Assembly (NCBI RefSeq): GCF_033807575.1
Contig: NC_084716.1
Coordinates: forward strand, 7,068,001 to 7,132,000
From: Cydia pomonella
Lineage: Eukaryota; Arthropoda; Insecta; Lepidoptera; Tortricidae
DNA length: 64,000 nt
Reading direction: 5' to 3'
The notes beneath the pieces are model-generated. The model saw only the letters and a program-made list of their open reading frames with translations. It did not search any database and was not told the DNA's origin. Made by a program: the position numbers and the translations under genes. Positions 1 to 11,352 of this stretch are shown here, piece after piece (positions within the stretch are counted from its first letter, which is position 1; each line of letters starts with the position of its first letter).

Positions 1-2132
1 GAACTTCAGAAGAGAGATTAAGATTTCCATGACCTACAAACTTCGCTTAATCAAAACGCTGGGGCATTGAAAGTCGCCCACCTAGACGAAGTGATAGAAT
101 CATTAAATGACGAGACTATATATGGCGAGGGCGGTATTGTACCGGGTCGTATTTATTTGCCCACTAATGAAGTGGAAGTACAGGCGGTGAGAGGTACACG
201 ACGAAACAATATTTAGACGCGATTGCTCTGTTAAACAAATATGGCTCTGCATCGTTCTTTCTTAAAATGACATGCAATCCTAAATGGACGGAAATACCAC
301 TATCAACACCCGCAGGCCAAAACCCCTCACCTACCTCTTAAAAGACCTTAAATCTGGCAAGTGGTTAGGTAAAATTGTAAACATTTTACCCGTAATCGAA
401 TTCCAAAAGAGGGGTCTTCCCCATGCTCATATCGCATTCAGGGTAGAGGGCCGCAGTCCTGTGTATGCCGTCGATATTGACACTTTACTATTCGAGCCGA
501 CATACCAAGTCCGGCGGAAATCCGCGAGGCCGTTCTAGAACACATGATACACGGCCCATGTGGAGAAAATCATCGTAAGTACTGATCTGCAATGCTGGGA
601 TAGTGAATCCAACAAAATGCACACAATATTTTCCTAAAAAAAGAATCTCCAGTCACGTACTGTGAAGACAAAAGATTCACTCAATTTCCCTGCGATAGTA
701 AAAACGAAGCGACAATTAAATTCCGCAACAGACGTCGTAGTAAATGATCTATGGGTCATCCCCTACAATTCTGCCATGTCCTTAAATTCGAAACGTACAA
801 ATGTAGCAGATGCTGCGCAAAGGGACAGACAGACCGGCGAAGACGACCCCAACAACGACAACGACAAATTTAACCACCTGACGTATGTGGAGTTCCATGA
901 AAAATATATTGTGCACGCGTTAAGACCAAATAAAAAACAACAAAAATCATAAAAATTAAAAATGCTAAATTGCCAACGCGTAGAAAGAGGGGAGAGTGTG
1001 TATCTCGTGTGTACGCTCCTTTTTTTAATTGTTAGCTGTAAATGGAATCCTCTCACGTCATTATGGGATCAATTGAAGGACCAATTGAGCCAGAATTTCA
1101 TTAGAAGATTTCCTAGCGATCAAATTGATAAGAGCCACGAGAAGCCGTACGCCATACTATTAAGGAGACTATTGCGCAAAAGCACCGCAGCCGCTTGTGT
1201 GATGTAGGATTATCGGATTATCGATCGACGACACCACAGAACTGGTTGGATTCGTAGAGGTATGGCTGCCGTAATTGTCAGTTGGTCAGCGCACCGTGTA
1301 CGATTACGTAAACGAACTCGTCACAAACACTGAACGCGATGGAAATAGTAACAACGCAATCTTTGTTGATGGTCCGACGGATACCGGGAAAACGTTGCTA
1401 TTAAATCTAATAACTTCACACGTGCGCGGAGATTGAAACTGTATTGTTTTATAGCGGCAAAGTAATAATTTCGCCGTTTTTTTCCATCAGATTCCACCGG
1501 TGACACCGAATGCTAGATCAGATTCGGAAGTAATTAACAGTTCAGTAAAATCATCACTGCTTTGGGAACAATCAAAAACTTTCACACTGACGGCATCCCA
1601 GCCTCAGACGAACGATCCCGAATTTTCCGATTTTCTATTTAAACTGGGATCAAATCAGTTACCGACGAAAAGAGTTACAATAGGACGTGGCGTCCAAAAT
1701 TTAATAGGCCCGTCCAAGGTAACGAATTTAGGAGAACTGATAGATTTAGTTTTCCCAATTCAGGATTTAAACGCCCTAACTTATGTGCAGGCAGAGCAAT
1801 CCTTAGCACCCATAACGCTGGCGTGAAAGAGATCAATGAACGTATGATGGATCGGTTACCGAATGAGCCAATGCAATTTTTCGGCATTTACAGAGTCGTC
1901 AGTAAAAGCCCCGATGAGTTATTTTTCCGTTACATGTGTGTTACGCAATGTCGATTCACAAATCACAAGGCCAGACCATCCATCGCGTAGGTGCTGACTT
2001 GAGATCTGATGTCTTTAGTCACGGTCAGCTCTAGGCCGCGTTCAAAACCGAGATGCCATCAAAATTTTAACTTCCGTCGTTAGGGTATCCAATAACAGAT
2101 TTACGGCAAATAACATCGTATACCCGCAATAG
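1..2132 (+). pseudogene. Helitron Rep/helicase remnant
   Basis: Decayed rolling-circle transposon protein, read through several frames. Around 200-290 the reading contains a TCNPKW-type motif, and at about 400-435 the segment EFQKRGLPHAHI, which carries the HUH nuclease motif (His-Ala-His) of the Helitron-like N-terminal domain. A PIF1-type helicase follows: a Walker A loop (DGPTDTGKT) at about 1362-1400, and a late helicase motif with KSQGQT at about 1948-1980, ending near a stop at 2132. Many frameshifts and stops separate these islands, so no functional protein can be made. The 5' part lies outside the window. I could not place the 3' Helitron hairpin. Family assignment is firm; exact boundaries are not. 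Confidence 0.85.
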
Positions 2133-2990
2133 ATATAAAAACATAACATGGAATGTGCCTCCGTCAAACAGTTGTAACACTACTAAGACTACACGTCAAC
2201 AGATGGCGCTACTAGTAAGAGAATGCACACAACTCGCGAGTAGCACAGCCGCTGCACCGATACCACTACGTTATGGATGCTAGTGACGCCGCCTACTAAT
2301 AGATGGCGGGGTGATCGAGTTAGATCTCGCTAACGTTAGTTCAACGTAGAATCATGTCCCTCGGACCTTGACCGAGAATTATTAGAGAAATAGAAGTAGG
2401 GACCATTACCCACGTTGAAGTATCTTAGTGTCTCTGCCCTAGTAAATTTTACTGGTCTAGCTCGGCAAGTAAATGCGATACGTTTATGGACATAATTTCA
2501 TGTTGGAAAACGGTTAAATTTCATAAAAAATTTAAGTCGAACGATCAAAAAACATATCAGTTAGTAGATCTAAGAACATCATGTATAATGTTCAAAACGC
2601 CTTATAAAATTTTAGTGCAACAACTCACTCACTTCTCTAAATAATTTTCAAATTCCATCTACTTCAGGCTCCTCTTCATCATTCATTGATATCTCCACTC
2701 CCTCATTGTTTTAGTGGATTTAATAATTGTGAACGTTGTTCCAATAATTTGGTCAAACAAGAGGTTGATTTAAATGATGAGAAACAAAGATAAATCTTCT
2801 AGTTTTAATAAAACTATCAAACTGCAGAGTGATGTATTTTCCCAATTAGTCATTTGGCTCTTTAAATCAGTTACGAATTAACTGAAATGTGAGGCAGCAG
2901 ATCACTTCAATATCTCATGCACAGAACATGTAGAATACATTTTGGATCACATGATTTTGGTAAAACTGCATTTTTATCGTAAAAATCAAA
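2133..2990. other. no gene seen; repeat-like spacer
   Basis: Follows the Helitron helicase. It includes two copies of a short motif like agatggcg (about 2201 and 2301) and otherwise AT-rich sequence. It may contain the Helitron 3' end, but no terminal hairpin was convincing. Confidence 0.4.
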
Positions 2991-2994
2991 ATAT

Positions 2995-3200
2995 GGAACC
3001 CTTATAGGGTCACTCGTGCGTCTGTCTGTCCTTCCGTCCGTCTGTCACAGCCTATTTTCTCCAAAACTACTGAACCAATTAAGTTGAAATTTGGGACAAG
3101 TAACATAAACAAATTAATTTTAAAGAAAGGAACATTTTTTTTTAAAGATTCTATCAAATCATGAATGATTTTTCTAAATCCGTCCATGGATTGATGAGCA
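2995..3200 (-). repeat. dispersed repeat with gtctgtctgtccgtc motif
   Basis: The block 'cccttataggg...gtctgtctgtcc...' followed by 'gaaatttgggac' resembles the low-complexity head of dispersed repeats common in Lepidoptera. A related, longer element lies at 39845-40585. An open frame on the minus strand here is incidental. Confidence 0.45.
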
Positions 3201-3623
3201 GAGCCCGGAATTCTCGTAGCATTTTTGAGCTGTCATAGGGACTTCTCGTTTATCGACTTCCGATTATACATATGTATATAGATAAATACAGAATACAATA
3301 TGTAAATATGATTACGAGTAGAAGTAAACAACACGCAGTCTTATCGCGAATGAGCGATCTCTTCGAGATAACCTTTGGATACCAACTTTTAGGAAATTAT
3401 AAATAGAAAATAGAATTATAATAATATTTCATTGTTTCTTATAAATTATTTGTGGACTGCTTATGCCTTTTTAACATTTTTTGAAAGAAATTGCAACGAG
3501 AATTGCTATCGAACCTAATTACATCATGTTATGTACTCGTAGGTACTGGCCATTAATCTGATGACCTTTGATTCGTAGATTTATCTGCATGTCACTATGT
3601 CAATCACTCTTTTACAATGGAAA

Positions 3624-4284
3624 ATGCCTCGTAAATCTACTATTGGCAAATGGTTAGAAAAGTACCCGGAACTGGTTTATAAAGAACGAGATTCCGTGAG
3701 CGTCTGTTCTTTTTGTAATATTAATTTAAAATAGTTCAAAAAACATAACATCGAAAAATATGTGTCAAGCGATTCACATCGTAAGAAAAAACGTGCACAT
3801 GGTAACAAAAAAGAATTTTATTTTGATCTCATTCTATTTTTAGTGACTTGTAATATTCCCTGGGCTCAGATGGATAATCCACTATTCCGATCTTTTTTCA
3901 CTGAATACATATGTTGCCGTTGCACGAACAAAACATTTCCAGTGAGGCCTTACTCCGCAAAGTTTACTTACAGCGTTTATACTAGAAAGTGATTGGATGT
4001 ATACGGAATACTATGGCTAACAAATATATATGGATTTCGGTTGACAAAACGGAGGATGTGATGGGTAAATGTGCAACGAATGTAAGTATTATAAGGGAAC
4101 TAGACCGGAATTCGGCTCAAAAAAGTTACCTACTATGTTGCAAAATCTTAGAAAAAGTAAATGGTGAAGCCATAGCCAATTTAGTTGTAAGTCAATTGCG
4201 TTTATTGCGACAAAATTCATTTGAGGACATCGTAGACAAAGTTCATTTTCGTCTCTGGATATTAACATTATTGAAAATATTTTG
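3624..4284 (+). pseudogene. hAT-type (CGGBP1-like) transposase fragment
   Basis: Starts at an ATG at 3624 (MPRKSTIGKWLEKYP), followed by a degenerate BED-like zinc finger (CSFC pair near 3700). One stop at about 3732 and one frame change near 3990 break it. The later part reads IWISVDKTEDVMGKCATN, then an LLCCKILEKVNGEAIANLV segment, the pattern of the catalytic-core start in hAT transposases of the CGGBP1-like/BED class (first Asp in 'SVDKT'). It ends abruptly at about 4284, losing the rest of the RNase-H-like core and the dimerisation region. The segment 4089-4378 recurs inverted at about 18655-18945. A dead element fragment. Confidence 0.7.
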
Positions 4285-4394
4285 ACACCATTTGTTGTAT
4301 ATTTAACCACAGCTACATACGTAGGGGTACGTTGGATTTTTTTCGATTTTTTTATTAATATAAGAATTAGGAGCATTGAAAAATTAATATATAT

Positions 4395-5015
4395 ATAAAG
4401 TGTGCCGTCATGTCTTTCAGCTATAAGAGGTTAGGATTTATCATTAGGAATGCGAGAGATTTTCAGGACTCTGGTACTATAAAGCTTCTATACACATCTC
4501 TAGTCAGAAGCAAGCTTGAGTCAGCTGCCATTGTTTGGAATCCTTATGAGGTATGCTACGTCTTGCTTTTGGAGAGGGTGCAAAAAGTATTTCTCCGTTT
4601 CTTATATAAAAAAATATTCGGGCATTTCCCATTTTTATACCCAACAAAATACTTGCTAGGTTCTTTGGGCTTGAACTCTTTGGAGGTAAGACGAAAATTT
4701 AAGCTCCTTACGACTGCCTGTTGCGTCTTGCGAGGTGAATCGGACTGTGCCGAACTGGTGGCGCACTTACTGCGTCTTTTTGTCCCTACGCCAACCAGAG
4801 TCAATTTCCGGCCTCGTTACCGTGGTCTACTTGTAGGCCCGAGTTCGCGAACCGTGTCTCACAGAAAATCCCCACTTGTTCGCCCTTTACCCCTCCTGAA
4901 TGCGCTCTTAGCATCAGCGCTCGAGTGTGATTTATTTGCTGGCAGGTGGAGCGAAGTGCGAGATGAATGGTTGAGGTTCTGTGAGAGGATGGATGCACGT
5001 CCTTCAACTGTTTGA
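4395..5015 (+). pseudogene. LINE reverse transcriptase C-terminus
   Basis: An open frame of about 200 codons matching the end of a non-LTR retrotransposon ORF2: YKRLGFIIRNARDF, LVRSKLESAAIVWNP and LLERVQKVFLRFLY are the conserved thumb/C-terminal blocks of Jockey/CR1-like reverse transcriptases. Palm and endonuclease domains are absent. Compared with the inverted second copy at 18375-18623, this copy lacks 141 bp (47 codons), removed exactly in frame just after its apparent ATG at 4410. The hAT fragment lies immediately upstream in both copies, so they descend from one composite. It ends at a TGA at 5013-5015. Confidence 0.75.
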
Positions 5016-5206
5016 ATGTGGTTGTTATATCTTATAGTGTGGTAACCTGCCTAGAAACTGTCGATGCCTAATTAGTAATTGTACATAATATTATTAGTTA
5101 ACCTATTTTTGTTTCAATTTGTTTGTAGTTTTGCAGTGACTTAGTATATACTGTTATGCTGTACAACTATTTTGGAAATAAATAAATAATATAATAATAA
5201 TATAAA
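5016..5206 (+). repeat. LINE 3' UTR and A-rich tail
   Basis: Non-coding sequence directly after the reverse transcriptase stop, ending in a tail of ataaataaataatataataataat type, as expected for the 3' end of the upstream LINE. Confidence 0.6.
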
Positions 5207-6500
5207 TGTATGTCAATTCGTCGGACAATGTCGATCAAGTGAAAAAGAACATACGTTTTCCTTGTGAAAATAAATTGGGATTATAAGAGTGATGAAACAG
5301 TGAATGTGAAGGAGAAAGAGGACATAAGTACGAGAAGAAAACGAACCAAAATTAAATACGGCGGCCGCCGCTAACAAAGCGGAATTTACCTACATCCAGG
5401 TGAGTCGGCTTCATTAACATACATTATTTCTTGTTTCTAATTTTAGTTTCTCATAGCCACAGTCCCTTTATACTTCTCGGACTGCGCTTTTCCGCTAGTT
5501 CTTCGATCTTGCTCGCGTCCCCTCTAGGTGTTATCCTGGCTTTTGGCTTAAGGAATGCTTATTTTCTCTCTCTCAGACTATACGTAGATCATTTAGGGAC
5601 GGGCAAAGGAACTTGTTTACACAACGGAGGTAGAATCGAGAGATTTGTCGCAACGGATATTGACGGCATTCGTCGTTATCAAGAGAGAAATTCGATTGCG
5701 AACGACAACAAGTAGAGTTATCTATGCAGAAACAGATTCTACGCATGCATTTCCAACGGAGGTCGTCAATTGGAACAAGATTTGTAATGAGAAAATGTTA
5801 ATTAAATGAAAAAATTGAAATTTCACAAATAAAAATTCGTTCCAAGGACAGTATTTCAAGTCGAAATTTTGAAAATACTTGGCACTTGCTTCGCGTAAAA
5901 ATTTACTTGCAACATATTATCACCTCAGTCCTTTGCAAATTTGTGAGTGTGGTTTACTGTTAAGATTGACTCACTCAAAGCGAAATGTAGGTCAAACTAC
6001 CTATATTCATCAATGCTTCGAGTGCGTCATCACAGGTATACCTAATATGTTCCGAAATTTATAAAATAATATTAAGTGGGAGGGAGCTTGGCTTAATGAT
6101 ACAAAGATAGCGATTAAGTGCTTAAAATACTTTAAGCGTTATAAGTTATGAAGTATATAAACTAAAGCTAGACTAAGATTCTATTAGCAATAACTTAAGA
6201 ACTATGTATGACAAGCGCAACGTTCATTTGTCACAATATAGGACTGTCAAAAACTTCTGCGGCATTTGCAATAGATATCTAATAATATGTAATTAGTAGA
6301 ATTATAGAAAGGATTTAAGTACTAATGTAACAAACTAAGTGCAGCTTAAAATGACAAGGGAGCATAGTTTGAGTCTCAATATTCATCAAGTTAGAAAATA
6401 ACTAGAGTAATAACCGTTTGCTTGTCACTTAACACCTCGATTGAAATTTCGCCTACATTTGTGTGTTGGTAATTATAGACATTAATTTATGCGTACACCA
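5207..6500. other. AT-rich region, no recognised gene
   Basis: No conserved domain seen. An exon-like stretch around 5290-5400 ends in ccag/gtgagt, and a short open frame covers about 5620-5809; neither matches a family I know. The left edge of the proposed virus-like block probably lies somewhere in this interval. Confidence 0.4.
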
Positions 6501-6502
6501 TC

Positions 6503-6510
6503 TATAAATA
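6503..6510 (+). promoter_or_regulatory. possible TATA box (TATAAATA)
   Basis: TATAAATA 118 bp upstream of the ATG of the cysteine-rich gene at 6628. The spacing allows a 5' UTR of about 90 bases. Weak evidence on its own in AT-rich DNA. Confidence 0.3.
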
Positions 6511-6627
6511 AATCGGTATCAATGAGAGAAAACCATATGTCTTCGAGCTTTCATGTCGTAACGGCTTGTGGGGAATAATTTTTTTAGTTTGTAGTGAGTA
6601 GGCTCGATTTTAGAACAAGTCTTGAAA

Positions 6628-7157
6628 ATGAATTCCACGTTTGCTGTTGTCATACTCGTAACTATAGTCGTCGAACCTGTGATATCACAATACCTCATTA
6701 GATATCGAGAAACTTAAAAAGCCTGCCTGCGGTTAGGACAAACTGTCAGTAAATTTGTTGACCCTTTTGAGGCGTGCAATTTACTCAACAAATTGGAGTA
6801 ACGAATATCGTTATCTTTCAGTGTTTCAGATCCAAACTTCCTTGTTGCTCAGATAGCTACGGTGAATACATTGCAAGACCAGTGACATGCTTCAAATTTG
6901 GAAACGGGAAGTGTCAGAGCAATGAAAGCATTCCAAACTTTGACGAATATATAAGGTTAGCTAAGAATCTGAACAGCACAAATTTTAAAGAGCAGAAGAG
7001 AAGATACTGGGCATCTGTTTCGGGCCTCTGTACAGCAAAGCCCAAGTTAGAAGACGTACAGCCATCCAAAATACACGTTATCTATTTTCCAACATTCTAT
7101 TTTTATGTCTGTAGTCTGTATTTTTTGGTTGTACGCATTGATAGTTACGTGCCTTAG
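6628..7157 (+). pseudogene. six-cysteine secreted protein gene, copy A (nonsense-broken)
   Basis: Two exons: 6628-6744 and 6822-7157, with a 77-bp GT-AG intron in phase 0. Exon 1 begins with a clear signal peptide (hydrophobic run FAVVILVTIVV, then VIS). The mature part has the spacing C-x6-[intron]-C-x6-CC-x13-C-x7-C, an inhibitor-cystine-knot-like pattern. The intact gene at 11353-11874 has C-x6-[intron]-C-x6-CC-x15-C-x7-C with the intron at the identical place, so they are paralogues. Copy A has an in-frame TAA at 6715-6717 in exon 1, so it is probably a pseudogene. Its C-terminal hydrophobic stretch is conserved in the partial copy at 20638. This architecture is known from polydnavirus cysteine-motif/CRP genes and braconid teratocyte proteins; that assignment is my inference. 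A polyadenylation signal (AATAAA) lies near 7273. Confidence 0.6.
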
Positions 7158-8300
7158 TGAGTCAGTTATAGTAATTAATGTGAGCTTTTTATATTATGCC
7201 AAGCACTAGTAAGATTATTATCAATTTTAAATCTATGTTCGCTTTAGCTACGAAATATTATAATGTAATCAAATAAATGATTTTGTAAAAATTAGCATTA
7301 TTATTATGCATCTTCGAATAATTAGTAATGCATAAAGGTTTTTCGATTCAGTTTTCGTAGCTTGCGCATCAAATTATTCTATGGTTAAACTAAAGTAAAT
7401 TCCTAAAGCTAACTTGTCTTTGCATCATAGGAATATTTGAGAACTGAAAAAAGACATATATGAATAATTTTTTTTTTGACTCTCTTCCAGTCCTAATACT
7501 GTCAAGTACATTAAAGAAATTAATTGGCACTTGATATTGTCCATTAGGACTCTTGGCAATGATAGTGACACATTATCATTGGTACTCGTTTTAATGCTAC
7601 CCAATGCTACACTCGAGTGTCTAGGAGAATTTAAACTCAAAAAATCAGTTTTTATACAATCTTTTAGTAACTTTGAATACACACCTTTATAAGTATCTTT
7701 TATAAGTAGGAATTTTTTTGAAGTCCTTGCGGTACCAAATTTTAAAGCTGACAATAGCAGACCCATTTTTTGTCTTCTGTGCACGTGAATGGTTCGAAAA
7801 AGTGTACTGCATTTCAACTACTTTTTATTGTCATAACAGTGTTTTGCATAGAAAAATCATAAAAGAAACAAAAACTAGCCTTGACCAAGACGATTATTAT
7901 ATTTAATATATATCCCGCACCAATTTATGCATGAGCATACCACATGGTAATAAGAAGCCATTATCATTTTAAACGAGTATCTGGCAACGTTTTTTGCTTT
8001 AGCGGTGCGCTTTTTATTAATAGTTGTGCAGAGCGTGCCGAGCTTTTTTCGCGTCTGCAATTAATCTCGTCTGCAATAGTGTCAGGTAACCACAAATTTT
8101 AGCGTTTTTTTTTTTTTTTTTTTTCAGAACAAACATTGATAAATATAAAATCTCAATGAGAACAGTTTCAATGTAAAGACTCCTCTTAACATACATTAGT
8201 ACTTTACAAAAAAAAAGTGAAATAAAAAAAATACCAAGTAACCGATTTAACTTGTAAAAAAATGAAAAAAAATTTGGAAAACGGTTGACCTTAAAGGCCA
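7158..8300. other. AT-rich spacer, no gene seen
   Basis: Contains the 3' UTR of the preceding gene to about 7300 and a T-rich run at about 8105-8124. Open frames here are AT-rich and show no domain. Confidence 0.4.
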
Positions 8301-8306
8301 TCCCTG

Positions 8307-8943
8307 TAACTTCCCGCTAGATTCAGTGATTAAGCGTTTGCAAGTTGCGATGTTTTTGAGCTCTTCAAGCTCAAAAATTCTATTTTTTTGTTATTTTGAG
8401 CTCTCCAAGCTCAAAAATACAGCTGATTAATGCTTTTGAGCTCGAAGATGGAAGTTTTATGAAACAATACTTTTTTAATTTTCAATCTGCCATGACTTTT
8501 CAATTATTCAACCGATTTCCACGTGGTTTGCAGCAATCGATGCAGTTTTTTGAGTCCTATGAACAATTTGTAAACGCAAATCGATCAGATGAAAATTTTG
8601 AAATTTTTTCTTAAAAAATCGATTTTTTCGATTTTTTTCGTCAACGATATCTCACGAACGAATCAACCGATTTTCACCCGGTATGCGGCAATCGACGTGG
8701 TTTTTCAATGTTAAGAGCTGATTAGTTTTTGGAATTGATCGGTAGAACCATTTAAAAGTTATTAAAAAAAAACCACTTTTGAAAAAAAATTTTTTCTCAG
8801 TTTTTTCGAGATTTCTCTAAATTGACCAGTCCGAATCGGTTCAAATTTTCAGGAAATCTAAGTTCAGTGAAACTCTTTGGAATGCCGTTTGGTAGGATTT
8901 AATCGGTCAAGCCGTTCAAAAGTTATAAGAGGTTTACATACAT

Positions 8944-9002
<59 letters not shown>

Positions 9003-9157
9003 TACAGACATACAGACACCCTCTCGGGAACCATCAAAATAGCTTCCTAGGACCTCAAAACGTCGACATCTGATGAAAACTCGATTTCCGAAAAACGGGG
9101 TAAAACCAATAACTTCCCGATTTTTCGAAAATCTTCGATTTTCTTAGCGGGAAGTTA
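8307..9157. mobile_element. 851-bp inverted-terminal element with CA microsatellite
   Basis: Bounded by perfect 13-bp inverted termini, TAACTTCCCGCTA at 8307-8319 and TAGCGGGAAGTTA at 9145-9157. Inside are three gagctc...aagctcaaaa-like units (8355-8450), a long (CA)n at 8945-8998, and motifs such as 'cagacaccctctcggg' and 'ggacctcaaaacgtcgac'. I recall elements with these motifs from parasitoid-wasp (braconid) genomes rather than from Lepidoptera; this is memory, not a search. No coding capacity. It is flanked by the two cysteine-rich genes and the secreted gene at 9668. Confidence 0.7.
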
Positions 9158-9195
9158 AAAAATTTGTTGAAAATTAAAAAATGAAAGAAAAATTC

Positions 9196-9283
9196 TTGAA
9201 CGTACTTGGTGTGTGTGCTCATAGAATTTTTTACTGATTGCAAAGGTTTGAAGTATTAAACAACGCACACCAAGTACGTTCAA
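9196..9283. repeat. small inverted repeat
   Basis: TTGAACGTACTTGGTGTG at 9196-9213 and its perfect complement at 9266-9283, with a 52-base loop. Purpose unknown; it could be a palindromic regulatory or recombination site or the remnant of a short MITE. Confidence 0.5.
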
Positions 9284-9455
9284 AAACTTTTCCGCCGCAC
9301 ATCCCATAGTGATTTGGAACGTAAAAGATGCATTATTTTTACGCAACTTTTAAACACAAATAGTTTATGTGCTTAAAAATGTCCGCTAATCTCCAATGTT
9401 ATGGACATGTTAGTCGATTTTTTGCCGTCGAAAAAACTTTAGCTCTTCTCGCCAG

Positions 9456-9464
9456 TATATAAAG
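9456..9464 (+). promoter_or_regulatory. TATA box (TATATAAAG)
   Basis: TATATAAAG followed at about 30 bp by a plausible start of transcription, then a 5' UTR exon ending at a good donor (gcGTAAGT, 9553). It lies in front of the secreted gene at 9668. Confidence 0.5.
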
Positions 9465-9667
9465 ATCCTCAATTCGGTCTAGACTTTTAGTGTTTGATCT
9501 CACTTTGATAAAAATTGGTATTATAGTGCTCACTTCGATCTCATTTATCTGCGTAAGTATTTTTTTTGTTTTTACCGTTATTTTGTGCCTTTGAAGTTTC
9601 AATATTCTAGTTTTTCGTCTTTGAGACGATACATAGGTGATTTTTGATTGACAGATATCAACTAAAA

Positions 9668-10314
9668 ATGGGCAGTGCAAGACTATTGTTATTGTACCTT
9701 CTAGTCTGCACACTCATTTCAATACTAGTCCAAGCAAGACTACCGGGTTCAGTAAGTTGAAATATGAGTCTAATAAGCTTAATATCAAAACAGTGCCTTG
9801 CAGTAATATTGTCCCAGGATTTCACTTGCCTGAGTTACAATGTGGATTTCATACCTTTAAGGTAAATTCATTTTATCACAGCTAACTCAAGTCGGAATTT
9901 TAGAATTATTGTAAACCTAATGAACTTTTCTTTTAACTTTTTTTGACTTAAATAGATCTGTAAGTTTAAAATGAACTTATTTAAACTTTTATAGATCAAA
10001 TTAAATCTGATTAGACTTAGAAAAACATATTTTTCATTAAAATTTATTCTTTTTTAAGTTTAAATAAGTCTAGTTCAATCCATTGAAGTTTATAATAAGC
10101 TTAAAATTTTGATTCGAAACAATACTCTGAGGATATTCATCTTCAATGTAAACCCTGTAGTATCGGTTTTTTAATTCAAATTTTTTTTTTTCAGTACAAA
10201 TTTGAGACAAAATGGACAAAGACAGGCTCAAATAATGGTCTCAGTAAAACCACGTCCCCTGGGAGTAATTCATTAGAAAATTATGACGAAAGTAAAAAAG
10301 ACCCTTATTATTAA
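9668..10314 (+). CDS. small secreted protein, unidentified (spliced)
   Basis: The ATG at 9668 opens a strong signal peptide (LLLLYLLVCTLISILV, then cleavage near QA) within exon 1 (9668-9751), which ends at a consensus donor TCA/GTAAGT. A 5' UTR intron appears to run 9553-9654. An internal exon ends at 9861 and a last exon starts at 10195 after a T-rich tract and cag. The internal acceptor could be at 9794, 9804 or 9818. Two downstream frames stay open: one stops at 10274-10276, the other at 10312-10314, so the mature sequence cannot be fixed by eye. Only about one or two cysteines are present, so it does not match the six-cysteine family beside it. Family unknown. Mature product about 40-60 residues, exported. 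It sits between the wasp-type repeat and the intact cysteine-rich gene. Confidence 0.5.
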
Positions 10315-11340
10315 ATTATTTTTTTTTAATCTGGAACAGAAGTATTATTTCCTGTTCTGTTTTGCATGAAGAAAGTTAAATTGTATGATTTGAATTTCCA
10401 GATTCGATAATAAATAGTGTAGATAAGTAGCATTTAAATGAAGTATTGCAATGAATTTCATAAGTTTTGGATTAAAGCGACGTGTTGTGAGAACATATAT
10501 ACTCTAAATTAGTAATAAATTTCCTGGATACTCATTTTTTACTATATTTTAATAAATGAATTGTTGTTTATAATGTGTCATTTAATTTAAAAACGCAAGA
10601 AACATTCCAAACAAATTTAAAAACGATACTTTTCATGTAATTTTCAAAAATAGAATAATAGTCAGTTTTTTTTTAATTCGAATAGGTTTCATCTGCGTGG
10701 AATATGTTGCGCATGTGCCGTACATGTTCCACGTGTGCGCAATGCATGGCATATACTTAAAAATAATTAAATATGATAATTAATTAACAACATTGTTTAA
10801 GTTACTTATACAATAAGTTTGTTTACAATACACTTATAAATGCAAAAATGACACGAATTAGTGTAAAACACTTTATATTAGCTACGACACTATCAATAAA
10901 TCACATTTAATTCTACAATAATTATGGCATTAATAATAAAAGAGTTTGATGAATTTTTTTAGAATGAACTAATTTCTGGATGCGGCCCAGTCACGAACCA
11001 TTGTACTCAATACAGAATTTCATGTAGCTTTTAACAAAATTTAAATCTACAAATTAATGAAATAAATTTACTACAGAAAATTATTATCTATTATGACTTA
11101 TGAAAAAAATTAAGCTCATGTTTATGACTCGAAAGTTTGCAATTAGATACGTTTTGATATTTTAGAATGAATATGTTACATTACGATTAAAAGTGTGCTC
11201 GTATTCTACGGGAGTGTTTAACATTATCGACTGAATTGAACTAAATTTACACGTGATATGAAAAACAATTAACATGATTAATACATTAGCAAACTATAAA
11301 TTCTAATCAGGAATTGTTATAATTTATTAGATCAAGACAT
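10315..11340. other. AT-rich spacer, no gene seen
   Basis: Probable 3' UTR of the preceding gene to about 10530 (several aataaa). The remainder is AT-rich with no domain or repeat that I recognise. Confidence 0.45.
11323..11328 (-). terminator. polyadenylation signal of the cysteine-rich gene
   Basis: AATAAA on the minus strand, 25 bases beyond the stop at 11353. Confidence 0.5.
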
Positions 11341-11352
11341 TTTTTCTACAAG

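Noticed and set aside
5431..5715. 94-codon open frame as a gene
   Set aside because: No family resemblance, no supporting signals, and a different frame is equally open over part of it.
6745..6829. Splicing copy A with a 32-bp intron (6798-6829)
   Set aside because: Too short for a real intron. The 6745/6821 pair gives a 77-bp intron and the conserved phase.
6774..7157. Kunitz/BPTI protease inhibitor domain in the cysteine-rich copy A
   Set aside because: A C..F....GxC..N pattern is present by eye, but the last Kunitz cysteines are missing. The six-cysteine knot spacing and intron position shared with 11353-11874 explain it better.
8307..9157. Coding gene in the minus-strand frames at 9055-9346
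   Set aside because: The frames lie over low-complexity and terminal-repeat sequence and show no domain.
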